Positions 1-8,405 of a stretch of DNA of 64,000 nt are shown piece after piece. Location: contig JAWKTX010000003.1 of the NCBI GenBank assembly GCA_041398825.1, forward strand, positions 186,001-250,000. The letters are read 5' to 3'. The notes below the pieces were generated by a model that ran no database searches, was not told where the DNA came from, and saw only the letters and a list, made by a program, of their open reading frames with translations. The translations under genes and the position numbers were made by a program. The DNA comes from Planctomycetaceae bacterium. Its GTDB lineage: Bacteria > Planctomycetota > Planctomycetia > Planctomycetales > Planctomycetaceae. Position 1 is the stretch's first letter. Each line of letters starts with the position of its first letter.

Positions 1-1740
1 TTGCATGTCTGGGAGTCTTACACCGGGCGTGAGTATCTGACACTCGCAGGACATACGGCTGCCGTCACGTCTGTATCCTGGCGTGGCGACGGAAATGTGC
101 TGGCATCAGGCAGTGAAGATGGCACCATTCGCCTCTGGGAGATGGAAAACGGTGGCCAGATCAAGAACTGGGGCGCGCATGGCGGCGGAGTTTTCTCGAT
201 TGAGTATACCCGAGATGGGCGTCTTGTTTCCTCGGGCAGAGATAAGGTCACTAAGCTTTGGGATGGAAACGGCGGCGCGCTTCGATCATTTGAGGCGTTC
301 GCGGACCTGGCACTGCAGGCGACGCATTGCGACGAAACTGATCGTGTCGTGGCCGGAGACTGGACGGGCGAGATTCGAGTCTGGAACGCTGCAGACGGAA
401 CTCGCCTTGGTCAGCTAAGCACAAATCCTCCGATGCTTGAACAAAGGGTTGCCGAAGCAGAAAGCCTCTTAGCACCTGCAGACGCTGCGATGAAGGCCGC
501 CGCAGATGGTCAGGCTCTGGCGGCATCTACACTAAAAATGCAGCAGGAGAAGGTCGCTGCTGCACAGAAGACCCAGTCAGAAATCGAAAAACTTGTTGTT
601 GATACGACTGCGGCTGTTCAGGAGCTTGAAAAGCAAGTCACTGCTGCGACCGCCGCTCAGACAACGCAGCAGGCTTTGGTCAGCTCACTGAAGAAGGCGA
701 TCCCTGAGTTGAATGCGGCTGCGGTCAAAGCGGTGGAAGCATCTTCGACAATTCAGTCGGATGAGGAACTGAAGAAGATTGCTGGTCAGCTGCAGGCTCA
801 GGTTGTGGCAAGAAATGCAAAGCTCTCCGAAACAGAAACGGCACTGGTTGCCACTACCGAAACGCTGGCAAAACTCAATGAATCGCTGGCAAAGACAAAG
901 CAGTCATTGACCGATTATTCCACAAAAGCAACGGCGGCAAAAGCAGCAACGGAAAAGGAAGTTGCCGCAGTCGAACCATTGAACCAGGCACTGGCTTCAG
1001 CAGATGCAAATCTTGTTGCCGCCCAGTCAGAGGTCAATCGGGTCAATACGTTGATTGCTCGCTGGAAGAATTATGTTGCACTGCGGGATGAACTGGCAGC
1101 GTTAGAACTCGCGCGAAAGGAGAGAGACTCCAGGCAGCTGGCCGCCCTCGAAATCAAGGCCGTCATGGAAGAGAAGACAACCGAAGTCTCCTCAAACCAG
1201 TCTGCAGCAGAGAAAGCTCGCATGATGATGACTGCGGCGGAACAGACAATGAAGCAGAAGTTGGCGGAGATGGCAGAAGTCCAGAAACTTCTGGATGTCC
1301 AGCAGAAACAATTGGCCCAGCGAGAGATGGCACAACCCATGGTCGTCTCTGCCCTGAACCAGGCCAAGGCAGCGCTTGCGGTATTGGCTGAAGACGCAGA
1401 GATCAAGGCCTCTGCCGCAACACTGGAGAACATCGTCCAGCGTCAGGAAAAAGAGATTGTTGCTGATCGTGAACAGGTCGTCGCTATGACCCAGGCAGCA
1501 GCAAAGCTAAACGCAGAATCTGATGCTGCAGCGAAGGCAATGAGCGATGCTCAAATGCAAATGGTTGCTGCTCAGAAAATGGTGCAGCAACTGGAAGCAG
1601 AATCAGAGCCAATCAAGGTTCAGGTGCAGCAGGCAGAAGCTGAGCTTCAGGCTGTTGAGCTGACAGTTCAGAAAGCTGAAGAGGTTGTTGAAGCACGTCG
1701 AGAGCAGATTCGCCCTCAACTGCAACTGACGTCTCGATAG
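1..1740 (+). CDS. WD40-repeat protein with long C-terminal coiled coil (5' truncated by window edge)
   Basis: About the first 140 residues carry three to four WD40 blades; recurring signatures include LASGSEDGTIRLWEM and VVAGDWTGEIRVWN. From about residue 145 to the stop the chain is Ala/Gln/Glu/Lys-rich with almost no glycine or proline, as expected of a long coiled coil. The TTG at base 1 is probably not the true start, because it begins inside a WD40 blade; the gene very likely runs upstream. In planctomycetes, WD40 proteins of this build often carry a cytochrome c domain at the N-terminus, but that part would lie outside the window and was not seen. A strong hairpin follows the stop, so it is probably transcriptionally separate from the channel genes downstream. 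The function is unknown; a structural or scaffolding role is an inference. Confidence 0.85.
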   Translation: MHVWESYTGREYLTLAGHTAAVTSVSWRGDGNVLASGSEDGTIRLWEMENGGQIKNWGAHGGGVFSIEYTRDGRLVSSGRDKVTKLWDGNGGALRSFEAFADLALQATHCDETDRVVAGDWTGEIRVWNAADGTRLGQLSTNPPMLEQRVAEAESLLAPADAAMKAAADGQALAASTLKMQQEKVAAAQKTQSEIEKLVVDTTAAVQELEKQVTAATAAQTTQQALVSSLKKAIPELNAAAVKAVEASSTIQSDEELKKIAGQLQAQVVARNAKLSETETALVATTETLAKLNESLAKTKQSLTDYSTKATAAKAATEKEVAAVEPLNQALASADANLVAAQSEVNRVNTLIARWKNYVALRDELAALELARKERDSRQLAALEIKAVMEEKTTEVSSNQSAAEKARMMMTAAEQTMKQKLAEMAEVQKLLDVQQKQLAQREMAQPMVVSALNQAKAALAVLAEDAEIKASAATLENIVQRQEKEIVADREQVVAMTQAAAKLNAESDAAAKAMSDAQMQMVAAQKMVQQLEAESEPIKVQVQQAEAELQAVELTVQKAEEVVEARREQIRPQLQLTSR

Positions 1741-1766
1741 ACGCAACATCTTCGGGAAAAATGCAC

Positions 1767-1812
1767 CGACCGACACTCTCCACCATGGTAGGGTGTCGGT
1801 CGCTGTTGTTTT
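1767..1812 (+). terminator. Rho-independent terminator after the WD40/coiled-coil gene
   Basis: Ten-base arms CGACCGACAC (1767-1776) and GTGTCGGTCG (1793-1802) are exact reverse complements and are followed by CTGTTGTTTT. It lies 27 bp past the stop codon. A reading frame open from a GTG at 1793 begins inside the 3' arm, which argues against that upstream start for the next gene. Confidence 0.8.
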
Positions 1813-1966
1813 AGCCGATAAAGTTTACCGGGACTGTGCAACCGGGCTGCGGCAGATTCTGCTGGTTTATTCTGGCGGCACTTTCCACTATCTGTTTTCA
1901 CGGGGCATTCGTTACTCTGCCACTTTGACGAACGAGAATTCTGCGACTTTGCACGGAAGCAAGACT

Positions 1967-3313
1967 ATGTCGCCCAATCTACAGTCCACAGGGATCCGCA
2001 CTTCTGAAAAGGGGGCTGAGTCTCAACATGGCACCCGAACGCTTCGCAATAGGCGTGAACAAAGTCTCTTTGGAGTCGTAATTCCGGGGGCTTTCCTGAC
2101 GGTGATTTTCTATGCCGTCGCCCCTGTCATGCCGGGTGCCCGTGAGTTCGTGACGCGATATTTCTGCAGTCACCCCTTGGAGTATGTGAGTACATTTTTA
2201 TTCTGTATTGGATGCAGCATCCTCTGGTCCGGTTTTCGTCGTTCGCAGAAGGAAAGACGTGGGCTGGAATTCGTCGAGGAGCAGCAGGCACGTATTCGCG
2301 AATGCAAATCTGCGGAGGAGTGGCTTCATCCCATTGAGCCGGTGATTCGAACTACTTTCGCAGCTGCGAGAGTTGGTGACGCAATTCAGTATTGCAATCG
2401 CAACGCAGGGGCGAGTCTCGAAGAGCATTTACGGTATCTGGCAGAACTGGCTTCTGAACGTCTGCATCAGAGCTACGCTATGATGCGAACCATCACATGG
2501 GCAATACCGATCCTTGGCTTCCTCGGAACCGTCATAGGGATCACCATCGCAATCGCCAACGTAACGCCAGAGCAATTGGAGTCTTCTCTGCCGGAGGTCA
2601 CGGCAGGCCTTGCGGTTGCATTCGACACAACCGCTCAGGCGCTCGGGATGTCGATAGTGTTGGTTTTCAGCACGTTCGTCGTTGAACGTCGGGAACAGGC
2701 GCTGCTAAGCGAAGTGGAACAATTTGGTATCGATACATTGTTTGCCTCGCTGGTGCCATCACCCGAACAGAGTTCGGAGGCCGGCAGTGATGAGGTGCTG
2801 CACCAGACGCGACTCTTGCTCAGGAAGCAGGAGGCTGCGTGGACGACACATCTTGAAGAACTCCAGTCGAAATGGAGCCAGACGCTCCTGGAAGGAACGG
2901 CCCGGATTTCCGAGTCGCTTGGTCGCGAGACAGACCTTGTCCTGGAATCGCACCGCCATGCGATGAGTGAGGCAGGCGATTCGTACAGTGCAGTGCTGCA
3001 TCGCTCGACAAAAGCGTTCGCCGACCAGATGCAGGGTTCACTGGCACAGTTCAGTGATCGGATCGAGTCGTGGCAGTCAGCACTGCAGCAGACATCGTTA
3101 TCGGCATGTGGGCAGGCCGAAGAACTGCACAGTCTGGGACGAACGCTGCTGCAGCTTACGGAATCGGAACAGCGACTCGCCGCATTGCAGCAACAGCTCA
3201 ATCAGAATCTGCAGGCCATGCAGATCGTCGAAACGCTGGAGCAAACCGTCAGTAGCCTCAACGCTGCCATTCATGTGCTCACTGCAAAGTCAAACATACG
3301 CTCGGCAGCGTAG
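1967..3313 (+). CDS. MotA/TolQ/ExbB-like proton channel protein with coiled-coil tail
   Basis: 448 residues from the ATG at 1967, with GGAAG about nine bases upstream. Hydrophobic segments lie at about 35-54, 72-89, 174-197 and 213-239. The third holds the loop FLGTVIGI and the fourth LAVAFDTTAQALGMS, matching the two conserved channel helices of the MotA/TolQ/ExbB family. Between segments two and three is a cytoplasmic helical loop; after the fourth is a ~200-residue Gln/Glu/Leu-rich tail likely to form coiled coil. Family members form pentameric channels that use the proton motive force with an ExbD/MotB partner. The next two genes encode single-span proteins of the expected partner type, so a three-gene operon is inferred. 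Extending the frame to 1793 would place the start in the upstream terminator. Confidence 0.85.
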   Translation: MSPNLQSTGIRTSEKGAESQHGTRTLRNRREQSLFGVVIPGAFLTVIFYAVAPVMPGAREFVTRYFCSHPLEYVSTFLFCIGCSILWSGFRRSQKERRGLEFVEEQQARIRECKSAEEWLHPIEPVIRTTFAAARVGDAIQYCNRNAGASLEEHLRYLAELASERLHQSYAMMRTITWAIPILGFLGTVIGITIAIANVTPEQLESSLPEVTAGLAVAFDTTAQALGMSIVLVFSTFVVERREQALLSEVEQFGIDTLFASLVPSPEQSSEAGSDEVLHQTRLLLRKQEAAWTTHLEELQSKWSQTLLEGTARISESLGRETDLVLESHRHAMSEAGDSYSAVLHRSTKAFADQMQGSLAQFSDRIESWQSALQQTSLSACGQAEELHSLGRTLLQLTESEQRLAALQQQLNQNLQAMQIVETLEQTVSSLNAAIHVLTAKSNIRSAA

Positions 3314-3402
3314 ACGGTGCCCCACTAAGCAGGAAGCTGTGGTGTCACAGAGAGATATCCCGCAAACGAGTTCGCAGGACGTAAAAGGTTGAAGAACGCG
3401 TG

Positions 3403-5487
3403 ATGGCAAGGAGGCAGCATCAAAACTCAGTTTCGCTGTTTCCGTTTCTTGCCGTGCTTGTGTGCGCGATGGGGGCCCTGATTCTGTTGCTTCTGGTCAC
3501 GACTCGTCAGATCCGGGAACAGCGGCTTGCCCAAGGCACACCGTCTGAAACCGTCCCACTGAAGTTACCGCTCGTTACTGGGGAAGAACTGTCTTCCGAC
3601 GTTGATAGTTCGGCCCGTGATCTGGAATTGCTGCAGGATCAGTTGCGGTCTGTGACGATTGAACTTGCTGATGAGACCGAAAAGGCCAGGCAACTGCGCT
3701 CAGAGATTTCTCAGGTGAATCAGGAGCTTGAGATATCGAGGAGTCAAAGGCAATCTCTTTCGACCGAAGCTTCGAGTCTGAAAGCTTCACTCGAACTGGG
3801 CAGCAGCCAGGACGTCAGCCGGGAAGTCGCTGAGGTTGAACAAAGTATCGCGATTCTGGAGCAACAACGTTCGGAATTGGCGGAGAAACTAAGTGAAGCA
3901 GAGCAGAGAATTCTGCTGCGCAGGCAGGAGCTTGTGACATTGAATGAGGAGGTGACCGGCACCTATCAGGAAATGCATGAAAGACGCTCCGCAGTGCTCA
4001 GCCTGCGTCGTCAGGCAGCAAGCACTTCATCAGCTCGTCCAAAGCCGGGTGAAACGGTTGTTGAGTTTACTAATGCCAGGGGGACATCACTGAATCCCAT
4101 TCTCGTCAATTTGTCCGAACGGGGTATGGAGTTTCTTCCCACAGAGATTCGATTGACTGAAGACGATTTGAGGGGGACATCGCTGCGAAATAACCCTTTT
4201 CTTGAAGGTGTCTACGCACTGTCGGAGTTTCGGGGTAAACGAGCGGGCCAGGGCGTTCCTTACGTTTTGTTGCTGGTAAGACCGGGTGGCGCTAGTCCAT
4301 TCTATACGGCCCAGCGAATCCTCACGGATTCGGGGATTCATTTCGGCTATGAATTACTTACGGACGAACATCAGATTCATGCCGGGGAGACTGATGCTGA
4401 AGAAGCAGCCTTCGTCCGAGATGCCGTTCTGAAATCGCTGGCCGAACAGAGAGCTTTATTAGCGCGGATGCAAAGTGCCGGAATTGGAAATGGATTAGAT
4501 GGCGGAGGCGGCGACATTAGAAGTGGTCGTCGCAGCCAGTTAACTGTGACTCCGGATGGTCGTGTCGTCACGATGCCTGACTCGCCGGAAATAGACGGAC
4601 GTTACTTTGCAGGAGGTACGGCTCCTTCCCGACCGCTCCTCAGTCAGGCGGCCCGAAATTCACGATCGGCTCCACTTGATATGAGGGATCGTGTGCCTGA
4701 TGACGAACCAGCGGTTGATAAATGGTCTTCCGGACGAGAAGAGCTCGCGCAGTCACCGCCGGAAACTGTCCCGGCGATGTCAATGATTGAAAGCAGGGAA
4801 TCGGACTCGCGTTTTGCTGACGCTGAGTTGGTCTTTCAGGACAATCTTCTGGACCAACGACCGACTGAACGAGAACAATCGTCGCTTCAAATGTTTCCGG
4901 CGGGTCCATCTGCATCGGCGAACTCTTCTGACGTGGAGTTTGATGTGTCTGCACCCTTAGTGCAGCCCAGGGTCAATCTTGAGCACATTGATCCTGAATT
5001 GTTACAGAGCCTCCCGCCAGGCAGTCGTAGCCCAACCACATACTCCACTCCTGTTGGCGTAACTGTTTTTCTGGACGAGAATCATCTGACCGTTGGGCAG
5101 CGTCCTGCCGTTGTGTATCAGCAGGACTCCATGGATGTCGCATTCGCTCATCTTCTGAAAAGCATTTCGGAAGATGTTGAAGGTGTTCGACAATCTGCGG
5201 AGGAACCCCTGCTGCCGATCGTGAAGTTTATTGTGAGTCCGGGGGCAGAACGCTCACGCTATTGGCTGGCAAAACAACTTCGGCAACTGGGGATCCCTTC
5301 GGCATCGGTGACTCATATTGAACCTTGTGTAACTCGGCTGGATGACTTCACCTCAACTCTGCTCGCATCGCTCGCTGAAAATCGTCCGGATTCGCCGTTG
5401 TCATCTGCCGCTCGAGTGCGACTTTGGCCCACCGACTCAGATCCATTCGAAGGTGCAGAATCACCAATCGGAGGTGATGAAAAATGA
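3403..5487 (+). CDS. ExbD-like single-span protein, large periplasmic part (membrane Asp absent)
   Basis: 694 residues. A short basic N-terminus is followed by one membrane span (about 12-36, beginning SLFPFLAVLVCAMG) and a long periplasmic part, the ExbD/TolR/MotB topology. At the position where ExbD proteins carry an essential aspartate this protein has alanine (A17, in PFLAV). Residues 55-200 are coiled coil. A middle domain around 215-345 contains PYVLLLVRPGG, which resembles the C-terminal domain of the next gene. A low-complexity region and another small alpha/beta domain near 550-650 follow. The stop overlaps the next start by four bases (ATGA), implying translational coupling. A GTG one codon upstream of the chosen ATG is possible. 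The function is inferred from topology and neighbours. Confidence 0.75.
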   Translation: MARRQHQNSVSLFPFLAVLVCAMGALILLLLVTTRQIREQRLAQGTPSETVPLKLPLVTGEELSSDVDSSARDLELLQDQLRSVTIELADETEKARQLRSEISQVNQELEISRSQRQSLSTEASSLKASLELGSSQDVSREVAEVEQSIAILEQQRSELAEKLSEAEQRILLRRQELVTLNEEVTGTYQEMHERRSAVLSLRRQAASTSSARPKPGETVVEFTNARGTSLNPILVNLSERGMEFLPTEIRLTEDDLRGTSLRNNPFLEGVYALSEFRGKRAGQGVPYVLLLVRPGGASPFYTAQRILTDSGIHFGYELLTDEHQIHAGETDAEEAAFVRDAVLKSLAEQRALLARMQSAGIGNGLDGGGGDIRSGRRSQLTVTPDGRVVTMPDSPEIDGRYFAGGTAPSRPLLSQAARNSRSAPLDMRDRVPDDEPAVDKWSSGREELAQSPPETVPAMSMIESRESDSRFADAELVFQDNLLDQRPTEREQSSLQMFPAGPSASANSSDVEFDVSAPLVQPRVNLEHIDPELLQSLPPGSRSPTTYSTPVGVTVFLDENHLTVGQRPAVVYQQDSMDVAFAHLLKSISEDVEGVRQSAEEPLLPIVKFIVSPGAERSRYWLAKQLRQLGIPSASVTHIEPCVTRLDDFTSTLLASLAENRPDSPLSSAARVRLWPTDSDPFEGAESPIGGDEK

Positions 5488-6716
5488 GTCGGCGTAAATC
5501 AAGTGAAGAGCACGAAGTCGGTTCGGATTCCTTTCTGGATGTGATCGCCAATATCGTTGGAATTCTGATCATCTTGATCGTGATCGTAGGCATGAAGGTG
5601 GCTCGCCAGGAAGCGATGCCTGTATCGGATGCAGACGTCGCCGAATCCTCTGAGCTTCAATCTGAGGTCTCTCCCGCGGTTGTGCCTGATAGCCAGTTAA
5701 CAGCGACGGAATCGGAAACCAGGGATGAGGTGGCGAAGATAAAGCAGGCCCTTAAAGATGCTGAGTTGAGGCTATCGAACGAACGGAAAGCCAAACAGAT
5801 ACTTGTCGCCGAACTGGAACACCAAAGGGCTGAAGTTTCCGCCGAGGCCGCTGCAATCGCGTCGCTGAATGGTGATCTTGATTTGCTGCGTCTTCGAGCT
5901 GCGTCTCACCTGCAACAAGGTGAAGACGCAGCAGATCGTCTCGCTTCGCTGACTCAGGAGGTGACAAAACGTCAGTCAGATGTGGATCGGCTGAAAAAGC
6001 AGGTATCCGACGCTGAGGAACAGGTGGCGACGGTCTGTGTGTCTATCACAAAGGCTGAGGAACAGGTTGACACATTCACAAAGGCCATTGAGGCGATCAA
6101 CGCGGAGATGCTGGAACTTGAAGAAGTGATCTCTCCCGCGGAAAACGCAGCAGTGCCACCAACGGATCGTCTGCAACATCGCCTTTCTCCGGTTGGAAAG
6201 GTTGCCGACTCGTCAGAAATCCATTTCCGCGTCATCAATAATCAGATCAGTTTTTTGCCCGTCGATGAACTACTGGATCGACTGAAGAGCCAGTTGAATT
6301 CGCGAATGGGCGTCATCGCCCGAATGCCACAGTATGGCGGAACAGTCGGCCCGGTCCATGGCTATGTCATGAATTACACAGTCGAGCGCCATACGGGCAG
6401 TTTGCCTCAGGGGAACGGATGGGTCGGTGGAACGATGCTGGCAGTATCAGGTTGGACAATCGAAGCGGACGATCAGCGAGTTCCGTCCGAATCGACAGAA
6501 ACAGCCCTGCGTCCGGGAAGTCAGTTTCGACGAATGATTGAATCCCAGCCCATTGATTCTGCCATTACGCTTTGGGTGTACCCGGATTCATTCCAGAGCT
6601 TTGCTGCCCTTCGTGAAGTGGCTCACGGACTTCAGTTGCGAGTAGCGGCCCGTCCACTTCCGGCAGGCACACCCATTTCAGGTTCGTCCAAAGGGTCACG
6701 ATCGATCGTGCAATAG
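5484..6716 (+). CDS. ExbD-like single-span protein retaining the membrane aspartate
   Basis: 410 residues. One membrane span at about 17-38 (SFLDVIANIVGILIILIV) has an aspartate, D19, at the spot where ExbD/TolR carry the proton-relay Asp. Coiled coil covers about 70-215. A compact C-terminal domain (230-400) contains ITLWVYPDSF and then LPAGTPISGSSKGSRS. This domain is alignable by eye with the middle domain of the preceding protein, so the pair look like paralogues that specialised. The start overlaps the upstream stop by four bases. With the MotA/ExbB-like protein it probably forms an energy-transducing complex of the inner membrane; the periplasmic target is unknown. Confidence 0.78.
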   Translation: MSRRKSSEEHEVGSDSFLDVIANIVGILIILIVIVGMKVARQEAMPVSDADVAESSELQSEVSPAVVPDSQLTATESETRDEVAKIKQALKDAELRLSNERKAKQILVAELEHQRAEVSAEAAAIASLNGDLDLLRLRAASHLQQGEDAADRLASLTQEVTKRQSDVDRLKKQVSDAEEQVATVCVSITKAEEQVDTFTKAIEAINAEMLELEEVISPAENAAVPPTDRLQHRLSPVGKVADSSEIHFRVINNQISFLPVDELLDRLKSQLNSRMGVIARMPQYGGTVGPVHGYVMNYTVERHTGSLPQGNGWVGGTMLAVSGWTIEADDQRVPSESTETALRPGSQFRRMIESQPIDSAITLWVYPDSFQSFAALREVAHGLQLRVAARPLPAGTPISGSSKGSRSIVQ

Positions 6717-6767
6717 AACGAACCCGATCGGCTGATACGCAGTGATCACCTCCGTATACCTGCTGCT

Positions 6768-7910
6768 TCAATTTGTGGAACGCGATGCGGAAACTGAAAA
6801 ATCCGGATCTGGTAGTTTAACCATCCGTACCTTGTGATTGTTGCTGTCACCGATGTACAGAATATTGTCATCTGAAACAAAAACACCATGCGGACGGTCC
6901 ATTCTGCAGGAGTGTGCTGGCCCAGCCTTTGGCCCGTCGCCTTTCTTGCCGTCGCCCACCACGACCTCAATAACGCCTGTTGATTTTCTGACGACTCTGA
7001 TCGTATGACTTTCGGTATCGGCGAAGTAGATATCGCCTGCTTTGCTGAGGCAGATACCTTTTGGTCCTGAGAGCGTCGCCTGAAGTGCATCTCCGCCGTT
7101 GCCTGTGAAGCCACTTTTCCCGGTGCCAGCCAGGTGGTGAATGGATTGCGAATGGAGATCGATTCTGTAGATGGCATTACCTTCCCGAAGGGCGAGATAA
7201 AGTGAGTGTTGCCCGTCAAAGTCCAGCGCTCTGGGACCATTCAGCGGTGTTCCGGAAACGGGCGATCCATCGGGAGTCGGCTTTCGTTCGCCGGTCCCGG
7301 CGAAGGTACTGATGAGGCCGGAGCCCAAATCTACTTTCCGAATTCGATGGTTACCAATGTCGCAGATGTACAGATTCCCGCTGGTATCCAGGGCAATGGA
7401 ATGCGGTCGGTTGAGCATTGCTGCATTTGCCGCCCCGCCATCTCCGACAAATCCCGGTTGACCGTTGCCGGCAATCGTGGAAATCACGCCATTCGAATGA
7501 TCGACCCTTCGCACGATGTGGTTCTGCATCTCCACAAAGTACATGTTCCCGTCCAGATCAAAACGTACTTCGTAGGGTTCATTCAATTCTGCTGAGGTCG
7601 CGGGACCTCCATCGCCGCTATAACCTTTTCTTCCGCATCCAGCCACGACGTTACTCAGGCCTGTACTCAGGTCAATTCGGCGAATGACATGCGAGCCAAC
7701 CTCGCAAACGTACAAGGCGTTATCGGGGCCGGTGACCAGCCCAAAGGGTTGTGGCATGGGAATGTCCGAGGCTCTGCCATTCATGCCACCGAACCCGTCG
7801 ACGCCATTGCCGCCGATCGTCACTACTGAAATAGCCGAAGTTTCATCGGCAACTCCGGTCGCGGGAAATGATGGAAGTAACAGGACTGAAAGAAGACAGC
7901 GGAGTCGCAT
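6768..7910 (-). CDS. Secreted NHL-repeat six-bladed beta-propeller protein
   Basis: 380 residues from the ATG at 7910; a cleavable signal peptide (MRLRCLLSVLLLPSFPATGVA) explains this start. A frame open to 7994 would bury the signal 28 residues inside. Six NHL blades are visible, each ending like NHRIRKVD or SHVIRRID and separated by GDGGPAT-type turns such as GYSGDGGPATSAELN. NHL propellers usually bind ligands or partners; some bacterial ones act as peptidyl-alpha-hydroxyglycine lyases, but no catalytic partner domain is present. It is convergent with the ExbD-like gene and stands alone. An extracytoplasmic binding protein is the safest call. Confidence 0.85.
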   Translation of the reverse strand: MRLRCLLSVLLLPSFPATGVADETSAISVVTIGGNGVDGFGGMNGRASDIPMPQPFGLVTGPDNALYVCEVGSHVIRRIDLSTGLSNVVAGCGRKGYSGDGGPATSAELNEPYEVRFDLDGNMYFVEMQNHIVRRVDHSNGVISTIAGNGQPGFVGDGGAANAAMLNRPHSIALDTSGNLYICDIGNHRIRKVDLGSGLISTFAGTGERKPTPDGSPVSGTPLNGPRALDFDGQHSLYLALREGNAIYRIDLHSQSIHHLAGTGKSGFTGNGGDALQATLSGPKGICLSKAGDIYFADTESHTIRVVRKSTGVIEVVVGDGKKGDGPKAGPAHSCRMDRPHGVFVSDDNILYIGDSNNHKVRMVKLPDPDFSVSASRSTN

Positions 7911-8405
7911 TGCTGACTTAAGATTCCGGGAAGCTGACACGATCTGTAAGCCTTTCGTGAAACGCTGGATTGAATTCAGTGGGTTTCGTGGCATGCCGAG
8001 TAGAACGGAACGCTATTCGGTAAATCAAATACCAGGCAGTGAAATGCCATTGGCCGCGAATCATCTTCCTGAAGTCCCCGGTCTGGCAAGTGTGTGAATG
8101 GATCTTTCAGCCCCGGTTTGCGACTCGGGAGGCGAATCACCCCGTTCCCGATTGCATCGCTTATCCGTGAAAACCCTCCCGGGAGTTCCTGTATGCGACG
8201 GAATGACCGGACGAAAGCAGTGTGCTCGGTTTCCCGCAGCAATTGTTTTTTTCTTGCGTAGTTCGGTGTTTTCGTGCATCGCGCACTACTGTTCTCTTGC
8301 TCATCGTTTGATTCCTCTGGTTGAAACACCATTCCAATTGCCCCTGGCATTGCTGCCATTGACTGCGGTGCCACGTCGCCATTCAGGACTGACTCAAATC
8401 TTTCA
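7911..8405. other. 495-bp divergent intergenic region without a supported gene
   Basis: It separates the NHL gene (minus strand) from the hybrid kinase (plus strand), so promoters for both should lie here. Frames open on the plus strand at 7684-8097 and 8098-8409 have no domain, signal peptide or ribosome-binding site and look fortuitous. I saw no convincing hairpin, direct repeat or sigma-70-like promoter pair. Confidence 0.5.

Noticed and set aside
1793..1966. Upstream extension of the ExbB-like gene to the GTG at 1793
   Set aside because: It would begin inside the 3' arm of a strong terminator, and the added residues are not family-like.
1967..6716. Zorya-type anti-phage system (ZorA with coiled-coil tail plus ZorB)
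   Set aside because: The channel protein with a long tail recalls ZorA, but there is no OmpA-like peptidoglycan-binding domain in the partners and no ZorC, ZorD or ZorE nuclease/helicase nearby.
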